Assembly: GCA_026390585.1 (NCBI GenBank) | Contig: JAPLFP010000222.1 | Coordinates: 1-35,250, forward strand | Source of the DNA: Ignavibacteriales bacterium | GTDB lineage: Bacteria > Bacteroidota > Ignavibacteria > UBA10030 | DNA length: 35,250 bases | Direction: 5' to 3' | Part shown: one piece after another, positions 26,420-35,082 of the stretch | Layout: each line of letters starts with the position of its first letter | Position numbering within the stretch: the first letter of the stretch is position 1 | Program-made: the position numbers and the translations under genes | The notes under the pieces: generated by a model | Seen by the model: the letters and a program-made list of their open reading frames with translations, nothing else | What the model was told of the DNA's origin: nothing | Databases searched by the model: none

Positions 26420-27244
26420 TTAGAAGCGGAATTGAAACCCTGCCAAGGTCCAAGTGGGTGCTTCTTCATGGTTCTTCAGGCTCTTGCCGAATGACGCGAA
26501 CAATGAGACGGTTTTTGACCATTCCCACGTGAAACCGAAATTCACCATTGGTCCGCGCAGGTCAAACGGGGCCTCCCGCACTTCCGTGTGTCCTTCTGCT
26601 TGAATCGAAACGGGGTCCAAAAACAGAGCAGCCGCCACACCACCCTCCCACCCATCGGATTCGCCGTTGACCCAAACGTGCCCGAGTTCGGCCGTCAAGC
26701 CGAAATGCGACCACTCACGATGCCATTCAAGCGGGAGGCTCAATTTCATGCTCTTCTCTTCCACGAAAGAAAAATAGACCTTCGGATAGAGAGAAAAGTT
26801 AGACCCCGTCTTGCCAGGGCTATCCACGAAACGGTATTTGACGCCCAACTCAATCCCATCAAAAGTACGACGAACCCCGGCGCCTTGCGCATGACCGATC
26901 ACAAAAGGCATTGACGCCGTGAGCTGCCAGCGATCTCCTACACCATAATTAAAGTCGAGGAGCGGAATCAGCCATTCGTCGTTGACGGCGGAATGCTCGA
27001 AAGAAGTCAGAACGTTGATTTCCCAATTCCCAGGACCGGGGGTACCCGGGTCATTCGTGAGAAGTGGAGGGCTCGACTGAGCGAGAATCGATTCGCTGAA
27101 CAGAATCAGAAGAGAACAAGCGAACAAAATCGCGGATTTGAAACTGGTGCGAGCCACAGGCTGTTTATTTCCTGAAAGCTTGAGTACGTGAGTGCCTGCG
27201 TGAAAACCGGTCCGGGATTGCGGGGAATGGAAGAACCGGTGCAT
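26420..27244 (-). CDS. MetA-pathway-like outer-membrane protein (PF13557 type)
   Basis: The product is a signal peptide (FKSAILFACSLLILFSESILAQ) followed by the family hallmark TNDPGTPGPGNWEIN and a series of amphipathic strands ending in an aromatic C-terminus (GFQFRF), as expected of an outer-membrane barrel. The ORF track start gives 29 odd residues before the signal peptide; a GTG at about 27157 (VARTSFKS...), with AGGAAA upstream, fits better. Members were named from a phenol-degradation operon but most have no known substrate. The gene stands alone with its own terminator. Confidence 0.75.
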   Translation of the reverse strand: MHRFFHSPQSRTGFHAGTHVLKLSGNKQPVARTSFKSAILFACSLLILFSESILAQSSPPLLTNDPGTPGPGNWEINVLTSFEHSAVNDEWLIPLLDFNYGVGDRWQLTASMPFVIGHAQGAGVRRTFDGIELGVKYRFVDSPGKTGSNFSLYPKVYFSFVEEKSMKLSLPLEWHREWSHFGLTAELGHVWVNGESDGWEGGVAAALFLDPVSIQAEGHTEVREAPFDLRGPMVNFGFTWEWSKTVSLFASFGKSLKNHEEAPTWTLAGFQFRF

Positions 27245-27522
27245 GACTTCCTCTTAACATACCACTTTGCTGTGTATCCGGCAAATCGTTGGACAACTCG
27301 TGGCCGATTGCTTGATGCTACCGCAATGACCCGATCGCAAGCGGTTTTTTCCCTTGTAGTCCTTGCACCAGAAGTAGCGGTGGTGATTGCGCTCAGACAG
27401 GTGCACAAAAAAGCCTCCAATTTGTAGGCGAAAGGCAACAGGCAGGATGTACTAATGCAGAAGATCCATCAACGAGCGCGATTCCCCGATAGACAGAAAC
27501 ATACAACGGAAATCATAAACTT

Positions 27523-27543
27523 GTGGTGAGCGAAGTCGAACCA
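27523..27543. repeat. Dispersed GTGGTGAGCGAAGTCGAACC unit
   Basis: This is a short palindromic motif related to the CTTCGACAAGCTCAGCAC unit in the amidase gene (5370-5391, opposite orientation). It is located just past the 3' side of the tRNA gene. Confidence 0.5.
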
Positions 27544-27565
27544 TCGAAAATCGGAAATTTCCTCG

Positions 27566-27639
27566 TGACCCCGGCGCGATTCGAACGCGCGGCCTACAGC
27601 TTAGAAGGCTGTTGCTCTATCCAGCTGAGCTACGGGGTC
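27566..27639 (-). tRNA. tRNA-Arg (anticodon UCU)
   Basis: The minus strand folds into a full cloverleaf: acceptor GACCCCG/CGGGGTC, D-arm AGCTCAGCTGGATAGAGC, anticodon loop CTTCTAA with UCU, and T-arm GCGCGTTCGAATCGCGC. CCA is not encoded. Confidence 0.95.
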
Positions 27640-27894
27640 GTTGAAATCAGATCAATTTCGAACATTCTCTCTCTGAACGAAACTCCATCCCAACGAAATT
27701 TCGTCCACTAAGTCACCACCGGCAAAATGAAAGAACGCCAAGCGAACACAGGCATCCACGCCTTTGACCCTTGGCGTCTCTACTCTCTCGAGTATTAAAA
27801 TCTGCGGAATTTGTGGAATTGTGCTCACGCGGTCACATGAAATTTACAAAACAATGCACCCTAAGGCAAGAGGGTTGGAAAAAGCACATACAGC

Positions 27895-28074
27895 TCAACG
27901 CAAATTGAAGTTGGGTGGATGTTGAGGATGGTTGTTTTGCTTAGGATGGTGCTGCAGCTTTGCCAGCTGCCGCTTGTTCCCTGCAACGCGGCTGAAGTTC
28001 TCGTCGTTGTGCCTATCACTCGCCCACAAGAAGACTTCAATAGCAACGTTGGCATTTTCCTCGACGATCTCCCC
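27895..28074 (-). pseudogene. Start-less 59-codon reading frame, possible gene remnant
   Basis: Between two stops the minus strand reads GEIVEENANVAIEVFLWASD and then a hydrophilic, His/Asn/Pro-rich tail ending NFNLR. It has a protein-like composition but no ATG or GTG, and is absent from the track. It may be the decayed 3' end of a lost gene. The rest of the gap 27640-28323 shows no gene; it contains an imperfect ACGCCAAGCG/CCTTGGCGT hairpin at about 27734-27777. Confidence 0.3.
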
Positions 28075-28323
28075 TCACGACATGTATGGAGCAACGCAAA
28101 CGCTCCTAGAAGGCCATCACCTCTGAAGTTGGTCTCCGGCTGTTACATGCGCTCGCCTCGACAAGTCTACTATTGAATCTTCAAGTCCTTGCTTTGTGGT
28201 GCTTTTGCACGAGGCTGATTGTGATCCCCCTACAACGTGTCCCATTTAAAGCAGCCTCCCTATGACTCAGCCGCCTGACACTGGTCCGGCCTTATCCCAA
28301 GTGGTTGAAGGTGATTTCTCGCA

Positions 28324-28352
28324 AGAAAAGCCCCAACCGAATGGCTGGGGCT
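28324..28352 (-). terminator. Rho-independent terminator after the small membrane protein
   Basis: On the minus strand AGCCCCA...TGGGGCT (7-bp stem, 9-nt loop) is followed by TTTCTT, 30 bp after the stop at 28382. Confidence 0.8.
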
Positions 28353-28381
28353 GCCGCAATCCTAGGCACTTTTAGGCGGGT

Positions 28382-28798
28382 CTACACTTTCTCCACCTCT
28401 TTGGGTTTTGGACCGAACACAAGAGCCAGCACGATCCCAGCGATGATATACTCGATCAAGCCATAGATGAACCATTGCAGAGCCAGCGAATACGGAATCG
28501 CGATCATCGCGTACGTTGCATAAGCTTTACCAACGCTCAACCAGATTCCGATGTACGTTCCGTATCGCACTCCTTCCCAGATTCCCTTGCCCTCATACCC
28601 CTTCGAGAAGATAAATGCAAAGAAGAACGACCCGATGAGTATCACCAAGTGGAATATCCACATTTTTGAATTCATGTCGGGACGCCAAACCTTCAGCGAG
28701 GCGTATGTTGAACCGAGGATCAAGTAGTTGACCACAAGGTCCAGGATTTCAAAGGTAACGAACGCTGCTGCAAATCCTAACCACACCTTCTTGTTCAT
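28382..28798 (-). CDS. Small four-helix membrane protein of unknown function
   Basis: The 138-residue protein has hydrophobic segments at about 5-28, 46-65, 80-100 and 108-129, with the loop 'SKGYEGKGIWEGVRYG' after helix 2. That loop recalls a widespread group of small uncharacterised membrane proteins with a 'GKG..EGLRYG' motif. A strong AGGAGGAG ribosome-binding site and its own terminator support a real monocistronic gene. No function can be given. Confidence 0.75.
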   Translation of the reverse strand: MNKKVWLGFAAAFVTFEILDLVVNYLILGSTYASLKVWRPDMNSKMWIFHLVILIGSFFFAFIFSKGYEGKGIWEGVRYGTYIGIWLSVGKAYATYAMIAIPYSLALQWFIYGLIEYIIAGIVLALVFGPKPKEVEKV

Positions 28799-29361
28799 AA
28801 TCTCCTCCTGTCGAGTGATGGATGGACAATCGCCGTGGATTAGACGTCACATGTATACAAAATAAGCCTATGATAGTCAATCACGTGGATGCTCAGCCTG
28901 AACACAGGATTGGCACCAAGGCTCTGCAGCTATCCGCTCTCTGGACCGCACGTCATCACGAGCAGTTGTACCGAACAGTTCAGGAAAATGCTGGTTTCGA
29001 CGAAGAACGTACCTCATTTTCGGCACTCACTGGAAGGAGAACTGCGCTATGTGAGTGTCCGAGAGACATCGATGGGAAGTGGAACAATAAGGCAGACCGC
29101 TTTGGTGGCTGTCGAGAGAAGGTCTCATCCTCGTTCTGCTGCCTTGGCACCAAAGGTGAGCGAGAAGCTTGAGACTCAAGACCAAGAAGCGACCGATATC
29201 GGTCAGAACCATAGAGACAGTTCAATCAGTTCTGTTGAGCAAACTCGGAGTGCGCAATAGTGCGACACTAATAGCTATGTGGTACAGGAAGGGGAGGAAG
29301 TGACGGTCACATTGGCAAGAGCATGAATCAAATAAGAATCCCTTACCTCGTTTGCTCCTAC
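28799..29361. other. 563-bp gap without a convincing gene
   Basis: Overlapping ORFs of 60-123 codons occur on both strands, but none has a ribosome-binding site, a recognisable family or a dominant coding frame. The stretch may be decayed sequence beside the tcm operon. I looked for an attC site downstream of the tcm pair and found only isolated GTTRRRY matches. Confidence 0.4.
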
Positions 29362-30153
29362 TCAAATCACTTCACTTGACAAAATGACGGGCATCTGATC
29401 CCACGTCCTTCCCGACAATTCGCGCCCCGCCAGCTTTTTCCCAACCCGTTTACCATTTATGTCAAATGCGCCCCATTGCTTAAAGAAGAAGGGCACGTTG
29501 TTCTCTTGACAAGCGGTCTGGATGTTCCGAACCCACTGTTCCTTCATCGGCCTAGCCTTTGGTCCGCTCTCTCCACCGACAATAACCCAATGAATTCTGC
29601 GAAGATGAGCAGGTGCCATCCGGACATTATCCAGTAGGGGCTCGACAGAGATGAACCGAACTCGTGCAGGCACTGCTTGAAGGTCCCTTACTCTCTTCAC
29701 ATACTTCTGGTTCTCAACAGATACCCCAAGCCAAATATGAGTTGGAAGAACTCTTCGGCCATCATCAGGCTGATTGATTGCTCGGAAATGTCTCCGTGTC
29801 CATTCTTTCAATCGTGCTGACCGTTTGGTTAGAACTTGAAAGATATGATGATCCGCTTTGATCATCACTTCGAAGACTCTCAGTATGTATTCGTCTGACA
29901 CTCGTTCGTGGAATAAGTCAGACATCGAGTTGACGAAAATCCTTCTGGGATTCTTCCATTTCGACGGCAGTTCCAACCTGTCTGGCCATAGCCGTAGATC
30001 AAATCCCTGTTCGTATGGATGTCCGACTACGCCTCGAAATCTCTCGGCGAAAGTTTCAGCATAGCAATGCTTGCATCCTGGACTAGTTTTTGTGCAACCC
30101 GTCACCGGGTTCCACGTTGAATCGGTCCACTCTATGGTCGAAACAAGGCTCAT
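29362..30153 (-). CDS. Three-Cys-motif phage Gp37/Gp68-family protein (DUF5131)
   Basis: The 263-residue protein starts IEWTDSTWNPVTGC and has three cysteines in a CX6CX2C arrangement (C20, C27, C30), followed by 'HCYAETFAERF'. This is typical of the Gp37/Gp68 (PF07505) family, which is thought to be related to radical-SAM enzymes and to bind an iron-sulfur cluster. The rest ('PRRIFVNSMSDLFHERV', 'HIFQVLTKRSARL', 'WLGVSVENQKYVKRV', 'VIVGGESGPKARPM') matches the family along its length. It starts 3 bp after the TcmP stop, so they form a two-gene operon. The family is common in phages and islands. Substrate unknown. Confidence 0.9.
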   Translation of the reverse strand: MSLVSTIEWTDSTWNPVTGCTKTSPGCKHCYAETFAERFRGVVGHPYEQGFDLRLWPDRLELPSKWKNPRRIFVNSMSDLFHERVSDEYILRVFEVMIKADHHIFQVLTKRSARLKEWTRRHFRAINQPDDGRRVLPTHIWLGVSVENQKYVKRVRDLQAVPARVRFISVEPLLDNVRMAPAHLRRIHWVIVGGESGPKARPMKEQWVRNIQTACQENNVPFFFKQWGAFDINGKRVGKKLAGRELSGRTWDQMPVILSSEVI

Positions 30154-30156
30154 GCT

Positions 30157-31011
30157 CTACTCAAAAGGCAATTCGGGTTCCAATACATTATCAAGGACCT
30201 TGTCCCAGAACGTATAGGCGAGGTCATGCTTCGAGAAAAAGGCCAGCCGATACAATGGCAAGTTGCGATCATCTGATCTGATATGAACCATCCTTGATCT
30301 CGATTTCGGCAGATAATCTAGTCCGATCATTCGATCGGCAAAGCTGTTGAGAAGGAATGTCGAAAAGCTAATCCCCAGATTCTTCTCAATCTGCCATTGT
30401 ATTCTCCAATCTCGATCTCCTAAGAACTCATCTATTCGAGTATTCGTTGGCAATTCGTACTCAACTCTATTCCTTGCGCCATCCATATCGGTAGCCAACA
30501 GTATCAAAAAATCCACCCTGAAGCTATTCAGAGCTTGCACTGTACTAAACTTGAATTCCAGGTTGAAAGGATCCACGAAACAAAAGGTCAACATTGTGTT
30601 CCGGCGCGATGGAGGGGGTAGCTTCCTCAAGATCCTCGTTATTTCCGTATTACAATCGCCATTGAAGTACTCGGCGTCCACTCCGTCGAAATGCGTCTCC
30701 ACCCTCGATTTCAAGGACTCTAGAAAGTCCTCGCGCTCATCGCAAAAGAGGTATTTCGTAAACTGATCAGGAAGATTCATAGCAAGGAGGGGCGATGTAT
30801 AGACCGTCTTTCCCGTTTGTTCAATGAGAGCCTTGCCGGGGCCGCTGAAAAGATCAAAATAGACTCTATGTCTGAATCGGTTCTTAATTCCTGTTGCGAA
30901 AAGTCGATCGTAGTAATGGAGAAGACGGTATTTCTTTTCTGCCCACGCACCAACGGATGGAGTCAGGAGGCGATCCTCAGTAGCAATGATGTCAAATCGT
31001 TTGCGTCCCAT
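30157..31011 (-). CDS. tcmP: Three-Cys-motif partner protein TcmP
   Basis: The 284-residue protein carries a Rossmann-like methyltransferase-type core: YFDLFSGPGKA near residue 51 and TFCFVDPFNLEFKF near residue 140, both characteristic of the three-Cys-motif partner family. The family is defined by its genomic pairing with a Gp37/Gp68-type three-Cys protein, which is exactly the downstream gene. The biochemical role is not established; a modification reaction by the pair is a reasonable inference. Codon and base use are more A/T-rich than in the core genes, and it abuts a cassette array, so horizontal acquisition is likely. Confidence 0.88.
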   Translation of the reverse strand: MGRKRFDIIATEDRLLTPSVGAWAEKKYRLLHYYDRLFATGIKNRFRHRVYFDLFSGPGKALIEQTGKTVYTSPLLAMNLPDQFTKYLFCDEREDFLESLKSRVETHFDGVDAEYFNGDCNTEITRILRKLPPPSRRNTMLTFCFVDPFNLEFKFSTVQALNSFRVDFLILLATDMDGARNRVEYELPTNTRIDEFLGDRDWRIQWQIEKNLGISFSTFLLNSFADRMIGLDYLPKSRSRMVHIRSDDRNLPLYRLAFFSKHDLAYTFWDKVLDNVLEPELPFE

Positions 31012-31110
31012 TGAGCCAGAGAGAACAGTGCAAATATCCTCTTGTCCTATCTTTTGTTAATATGCCACATACGGACTTGAATATCAATTCTGGCCATTCT
31101 TGGCTGACCC

Positions 31111-31172
31111 GCCGAACTCTAAATCATGCCAACCAGAGCCCGCGAGCAGCCGTGGTTTGCTGTTCGTTAAGT
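31111..31172 (-). other. Degenerate short attC (site 0), left boundary of the array
   Basis: GTTAAGT (31166-31172) fits the GTTRRRY core, and TGGTTTGC pairs with GCCAACCA across a short loop. The opposite core is only GCCGAAC and its spacing is too long. It stands just downstream of the Schlafen-like gene, where an attC is expected. Confidence 0.45.
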
Positions 31173-31184
31173 GCCGTGCAGCCC

Positions 31185-31991
31185 TTATGCGCGATGTAAA
31201 TCCAGCTCATCTTCGATTCGCTTCTTTTTCTGAGCAATCATTTTAACAATGAAGGACTCAAAGTCTTCCTTCGGGTACGCCGGATTCGCTACGCGCTTGC
31301 CAAAAACAGCGCTTGTGAGAGCTTCGCCCAAATTGAAGAAACCAAGTGCAGTCGAGTAGCGATCGATCTGGTTGTACAGGATTTTCAGTTGTTCTATGTG
31401 CGTCTGAAGGTTAAGTTCGCGGGAAGAGGAGTACCGAGTTTCTAGCCGGCGATTCAGCATTGCCTGAAGTTCTTCATACGCGCTCTCCTCTGTGGAGGTG
31501 CCTCTTCGGACATAGATCGCTTGAGCTCGAACGCCATCACCATCCGATTTCGACACAAACGGGATGTGTTTTGGGTCATCCGGGATCATCACGACCTGGA
31601 ATTTCTTGCCCTTAATTGCATTGTACTCGGTTGCATCATATGAGAAATCGAGAATGTGAATCTGGGGAAGGAGTATATCCGGGATGAACTTGCGAACATT
31701 CCCGGTAATTTCAGCCTTGTCCACGAGCTTCTCAAGCCCCGTTGGCTCCAGCGAGTTGTCTTCGTTTTGAGAAACCCCGAGAATGATGACTCCACCCCCT
31801 GAATTGGCAAAACCCAAGAGGTGTTTCGAAAACTTGGGATAGGGAGGTAGCTCTCTCTTAAAATCGCACCCCGGCAGTTCGCCGATATTGTTCTTGAGCA
31901 AATCTCTGAGGCGATCTCGAGATGGGCGTTCGAAGAATCTAGCAAACTCCTCGTACAGGTGCTTGTCTTGTTCGGTAGACTTCTGAGTCAT
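31185..31991 (-). CDS. Schlafen/AlbA_2-type putative DNA-binding protein (cassette gene)
   Basis: The 268-residue cytosolic protein has an AlbA_2 (PF04326) domain at about residues 30-165: 'GCDFKRELPPYPKFSKHLLGFANSGGGVIILGV' is the signature (acidic residue and Lys, then FANSGGG), later followed by 'AIYVRRGTST'. The C-terminus is helical and charged. AlbA_2 proteins include regulators, Schlafen-like nucleases and several phage-defence components; nothing here fixes the role. The start lies 32 nt from the core of attC-1 with a GGAGGG ribosome-binding site, the classic position of a cassette gene. Confidence 0.8.
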   Translation of the reverse strand: MTQKSTEQDKHLYEEFARFFERPSRDRLRDLLKNNIGELPGCDFKRELPPYPKFSKHLLGFANSGGGVIILGVSQNEDNSLEPTGLEKLVDKAEITGNVRKFIPDILLPQIHILDFSYDATEYNAIKGKKFQVVMIPDDPKHIPFVSKSDGDGVRAQAIYVRRGTSTEESAYEELQAMLNRRLETRYSSSRELNLQTHIEQLKILYNQIDRYSTALGFFNLGEALTSAVFGKRVANPAYPKEDFESFIVKMIAQKKKRIEDELDLHRA

Positions 31992-32022
31992 GGGACGATC
32001 CCTCCATGTGGGTTGCGCTGGC

Positions 32023-32178
32023 GCCTAACGTTTAGGCAAACCGCCGTTGCGAGCCGCCACTATCGAACTGACTCATTGCTGTGGCAGCGAGCAATGGAGC
32101 GAGCACTTTACATTTAGCCAACGCTTGTTTCAACATCGCCTATTCAGTGTGCGAGCGCCGGTTTGCCGTTTGTTAGGC
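32023..32178 (-). other. attC-1 (156 bp)
   Basis: Cores GCCTAAC (32023) and GTTAGGC (32172) are followed inward by GGCAAACCG and CGGTTTGCC, a perfect 9-bp L-box pair with unequal 5- and 4-nt spacers. Inner sequence is nearly identical to attC-2. It terminates the beta-lactamase-like cassette. Confidence 0.85.
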
Positions 32179-32331
32179 GCAGGCAAAGTTCTTTGTGAAA
32201 AGCGTTTTGCGGCACAAGAAGAACCCGCACCGTGGTCCATGGTTCTTTGATGTTGTTTGCTTAACGAATGGACACTAACGTAGTTGCGTTTGCTGGCACC
32301 GACTGGTAATGATCACTATTTTTGCTATGCG

Positions 32332-33444
32332 TTATTGATCTCGAAGCGTGTATCTAGTATCAAGCACGTGAAGGCCAATGTCGATGACAGCATCTGTGCT
32401 ATTGGACAGTACAACGACCCCTATTCTCTTTTCTTTGTTGAATCCAACGAATGACTTGTAACCGATGGTGCTTCCACTGTGTCCGAGATTTGTTGTTCCA
32501 TATTCGTTCCATATGTGCCAGCCAAGTGCGATATTGTTCCTGGCATGCTTGAGATGCGTCAATTCAAATGTCGATGATAACTTTGAATGAATAAATCCGA
32601 TGTTTGCTGCGAGAAACACAAGCTGGTCGTGTACCGTGGATTTCAGAGCACCGGCTGCGCTAAAGACCGGACTGAATGTCCAATCAACGACGGGATGGCC
32701 TTCCTTGGTATAGGGAGCTGCGATGTTTGATTGGAACCCCGCAGGTATTGTTATGAAGGTATTTCGCAAACCAAGCGGTTCACAGATACGCTTTCGCACA
32801 AGGGTTTCATAATCCACGCCGGCTTCTCGCGCGAGGATGTATCCTAAGAGCCCAACGCCGATGTTTGAATACTCATATCGAGTGCCAATTTCTCGAGACA
32901 GTTCAAAGTGTGATAGGTAGGCATGCAACTGTTCTGTAGAATAATTTGCATATGGCTGATCGACATTTGGAGGAACCAGATTGTCTGGTCGGGCCGGGAG
33001 TCCTGACGTATGAGTGGCTAAGTCATAGAGAGTTATTTCCCTACCGTTGAATGTGGGAGTCCTGACTGAATCGGGCAAGAACTTCGAGATTGGATCACTC
33101 AGGCTCAGTTTTCCCGATTCTGCCATCTCCGCCAACAAAGAGCAAGTGAATAGCTTGGTTATTGAACCAATTCCGTACAACGTGTTCGCATCAGGTCTTT
33201 TGCCACTTCCCTTTTCTATTTCACCGTACGAGAATACACGCTCACCTTTTTCGCTGATGATGCCGACAACGATGCTCGCGCACCTGCCACTGTTGACCTC
33301 ATGTTCAATGTAGTTTCGAACATGATTGAATGATGTGTCTTCTTGAGCGATACATGTACTTGAGAGGAACTCTGTTCCCACTGTGAGCATGACAAGTATC
33401 CAATGCACGCTAACTATTTCAAAAGACAACCAGCGAATGTTCAT
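32332..33444 (-). CDS. Class C beta-lactamase-family serine hydrolase (cassette gene)
   Basis: The 370-residue exported protein has a signal sequence (1 to about 34, ending CIAQ), the active-site S-x-x-K in GSITKLFT (about 93-100), Y-x-N in YSN (about 197) and an H-S-G triad motif in LGHSGSTIGY (about 320), as in the beta-lactamase/DD-peptidase/esterase superfamily (PF00144). The HSG form suggests a peptidase or esterase rather than a true AmpC (usually KTG), so resistance should not be assumed. GAGG precedes the ATG. It fills one cassette between attC-2 and attC-1. Confidence 0.88.
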   Translation of the reverse strand: MNIRWLSFEIVSVHWILVMLTVGTEFLSSTCIAQEDTSFNHVRNYIEHEVNSGRCASIVVGIISEKGERVFSYGEIEKGSGKRPDANTLYGIGSITKLFTCSLLAEMAESGKLSLSDPISKFLPDSVRTPTFNGREITLYDLATHTSGLPARPDNLVPPNVDQPYANYSTEQLHAYLSHFELSREIGTRYEYSNIGVGLLGYILAREAGVDYETLVRKRICEPLGLRNTFITIPAGFQSNIAAPYTKEGHPVVDWTFSPVFSAAGALKSTVHDQLVFLAANIGFIHSKLSSTFELTHLKHARNNIALGWHIWNEYGTTNLGHSGSTIGYKSFVGFNKEKRIGVVVLSNSTDAVIDIGLHVLDTRYTLRDQ

Positions 33445-33527
33445 TTAACCTCGAGATAATGTCGCTAAGCGGTGTTGTCTCATTAGTGGTGCCGCAAAAC
33501 GCCTCTAGCAAATGAATCTTTGCTTGC

Positions 33528-33683
33528 GCCTAACGTTTAGGCAAACCGCCGTTGCGAGCCGCCACTATCGAACTGACTCATTGCTGTGGCGGCGAGCAAT
33601 GGAGCGAGCACTTTACATCTAGCCAAGCCTTGTTTCAACTTCGCCTATCCAGTGTGCGAGCGCCGGTTTGCCGTTTGTTATGC
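33528..33683 (-). other. attC-2 (156 bp)
   Basis: Cores GCCTAAC (33528) and GTTATGC (33677) enclose L-boxes GGCAAACCG/CGGTTTGCC. It has exactly the length of attC-1 and almost the same sequence. It closes the cassette carrying the interrupted membrane-protein gene. It is flanked by GTGCCGCAAAACGCC on the left and GGCGTTTTGCGGCAT on the right, which extends the palindrome to about 235 bp. Confidence 0.85.
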
Positions 33684-33744
33684 GCAGGCAAAGTTCTATG
33701 TCAATGGCGTTTTGCGGCATATAATGAAGAACCTGCGACGTGCT

Positions 33745-34374
33745 TCACTTCTCTGCTCGATCGGTTTCCTGGCCGATGACATGAACAGAGGACGGTAGTA
33801 CATCCGGTTCGTCGATCGCGGGGATTTTTCGCATCCACACCAACTGTCGAACAGCAGACGATACTCCTCCCACGGCAACACCTACAACAAAGAGAGAGGC
33901 AGAACAGGCTGCAAGAAGGATGAGAAACAAAGAGAGTGCGAAATAGCGCCCCATTTGCATGAGATAGCCGGTGCGCTGATGCAAATATATCTTGCCGTGA
34001 AGGCCATGCCGCCCAGCTCTATATCCAAGCAGGTTGCCCAAATGGGTCGTATCCACAATCAGGTACAGACCCCACACATAGCCGAGCAATAGCGGACGGA
34101 GATTCTGTGGAACCCAAACAAGCGCAACTGTCACAATAACAGTCATGATAAGCGCAGGAATGAGGTGCCTAGGTTCAACAATTCGCTTCGCATTGACCGT
34201 TGACTGGTACTTTTAATTCCCCTCGATTGTGTTAACCGGATAGCTCTGGTAATGATCGGCGTAATGGAGCTGGCGCTCCCGTTCTTGCAGGATGGTGAGC
34301 AGCCAATCGACCCACGCCAAAAGGAAAGTGACAACACCAGCTATCAAAGGGTGAGATGAGAGCCAGTCAATCAT
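33745..34374 (-). pseudogene. Cassette membrane protein gene interrupted by one in-frame TAA
   Basis: The minus strand from 34374 starts MIDWLSSHPLIAGVVTFLLA, preceded by ACGAGGTTTGAC (good ribosome-binding site). It continues for 53 codons to a single TAA at 34213-34215, then continues in the same frame for 22 codons into the track ORF at 34146 (MTVIVTVALVW...). Together this gives one protein of about 208 residues with roughly five membrane helices. No Shine-Dalgarno precedes the second half, and the track entry 34143-34337 is a shadow. Either the gene carries a nonsense mutation, or the stop is read through, or there is a base error. No known family is certain. Confidence 0.65.
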
Positions 34375-34450
34375 GTCAAACCTCGTCACAAGGTGAAACG
34401 GTTGTTATCTAGTGCCGCAAAACGCCTTATCAAAATGTATCTTTGCTTGC

Positions 34451-34637
34451 GCATAACGTCAAGGCAAAACGCAGTGGTTTTTGGTGACCAAGATTTGACT
34501 TCGTTTCGACTGAGCCTATTAAAGACACCAAAAACCATTGAGCGAGTAGACGAGCTCAACTTCGCATTATGACAACCTTGAATTGCGTCTGGCCTGCAGA
34601 CGCTGGCCCGCGAGCGTCGTTTTGCCGTTTGTTATGC
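34451..34637 (-). other. attC-3 (187 bp)
   Basis: Cores GCATAAC (34451) and GTTATGC (34631) are perfectly complementary, with L-boxes GGCAAAACG/CGTTTTGCC. Inside, TGGTTTTTGGTG/CACCAAAAACCA forms a 12-bp accessory stem and GCGTCTG/CAGACGC another hairpin. Confidence 0.85.
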
Positions 34638-34725
34638 GCAGCCGCCACTGTAGATGACTTTCGGTTTGTATTGATCTCATGTCAGGTCTCGGTGGTGCAC
34701 GCTTTAGAAGTCAGCCTGAGTTAAG

Positions 34726-34872
34726 TTAGCACCGATCTTTGCCTAGCTGTAACATTTTGGGCACGTCGCCCAGTCGGAATAGGAAACTACCGTTGTCGGT
34801 TGCGCTGTCTTTTTCAAAACTAGCCCTACGAATACCCTCTTTCATTTCTTGAAAAGATAAGCACAAAAACAT
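34726..34872 (-). CDS. Possible 48-codon cassette ORF
   Basis: The frame reads MFLCLSFQEMKEGIRRASFE and ends LQLGKDRC. The longer track ORF begins inside attC-4, which is unlikely. No clear ribosome-binding site is visible, and no family is recognised. The 480-bp cassette 34457-34937 may instead be non-coding. Confidence 0.25.
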   Translation of the reverse strand: MFLCLSFQEMKEGIRRASFEKDSATDNGSFLFRLGDVPKMLQLGKDRC

Positions 34873-34930
34873 GGTTAAGTTGCGCCACCGAGTATGAGCA
34901 GAAGACTCTACTACTGATGGTGGCGGTTGC

Positions 34931-35082
34931 GTATAACGTCTAGGCAAAACGCCGTTGCGTTTGCCTCTATTGACTTATTGATTGCGGCAAACGCAATGGA
35001 GCGAACTCATTTCAGTTCGCCAATCTTAGCTTTAACTCTTGCCTATACAGATGAGTGAGCGTCGTTTTGCCGGTTGTTAGCC
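34931..35082 (-). other. attC-4 (152 bp)
   Basis: Cores GTATAAC (34931) and GTTAGCC (35076, imperfect GTTRRRY) enclose GGCAAAACG/CGTTTTGCC L-boxes. Inner stems TTGCGTTTGCC/GGCAAACGCAA and GCGAACT/AGTTCGC are perfect. Confidence 0.75.

Noticed and set aside
28822-29260. Two plus-strand ORFs of 116 and 123 codons.
   Set aside because: They overlap each other in different frames, lack ribosome-binding sites and show no family resemblance.
29220-29260. GTTGAGC near the tcm operon end as a possible attC core.
   Set aside because: No matching RYYYAAC partner or L-box pair could be found.
32332-33444. Calling the serine hydrolase a resistance beta-lactamase.
   Set aside because: It has HSG rather than the KTG typical of AmpC, and the superfamily includes many esterases and peptidases.
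34143-34337. Track ORF of 64 codons in the membrane-protein cassette.
   Set aside because: It is an out-of-frame shadow; the real frame is MIDWLSSHPL... from 34374.
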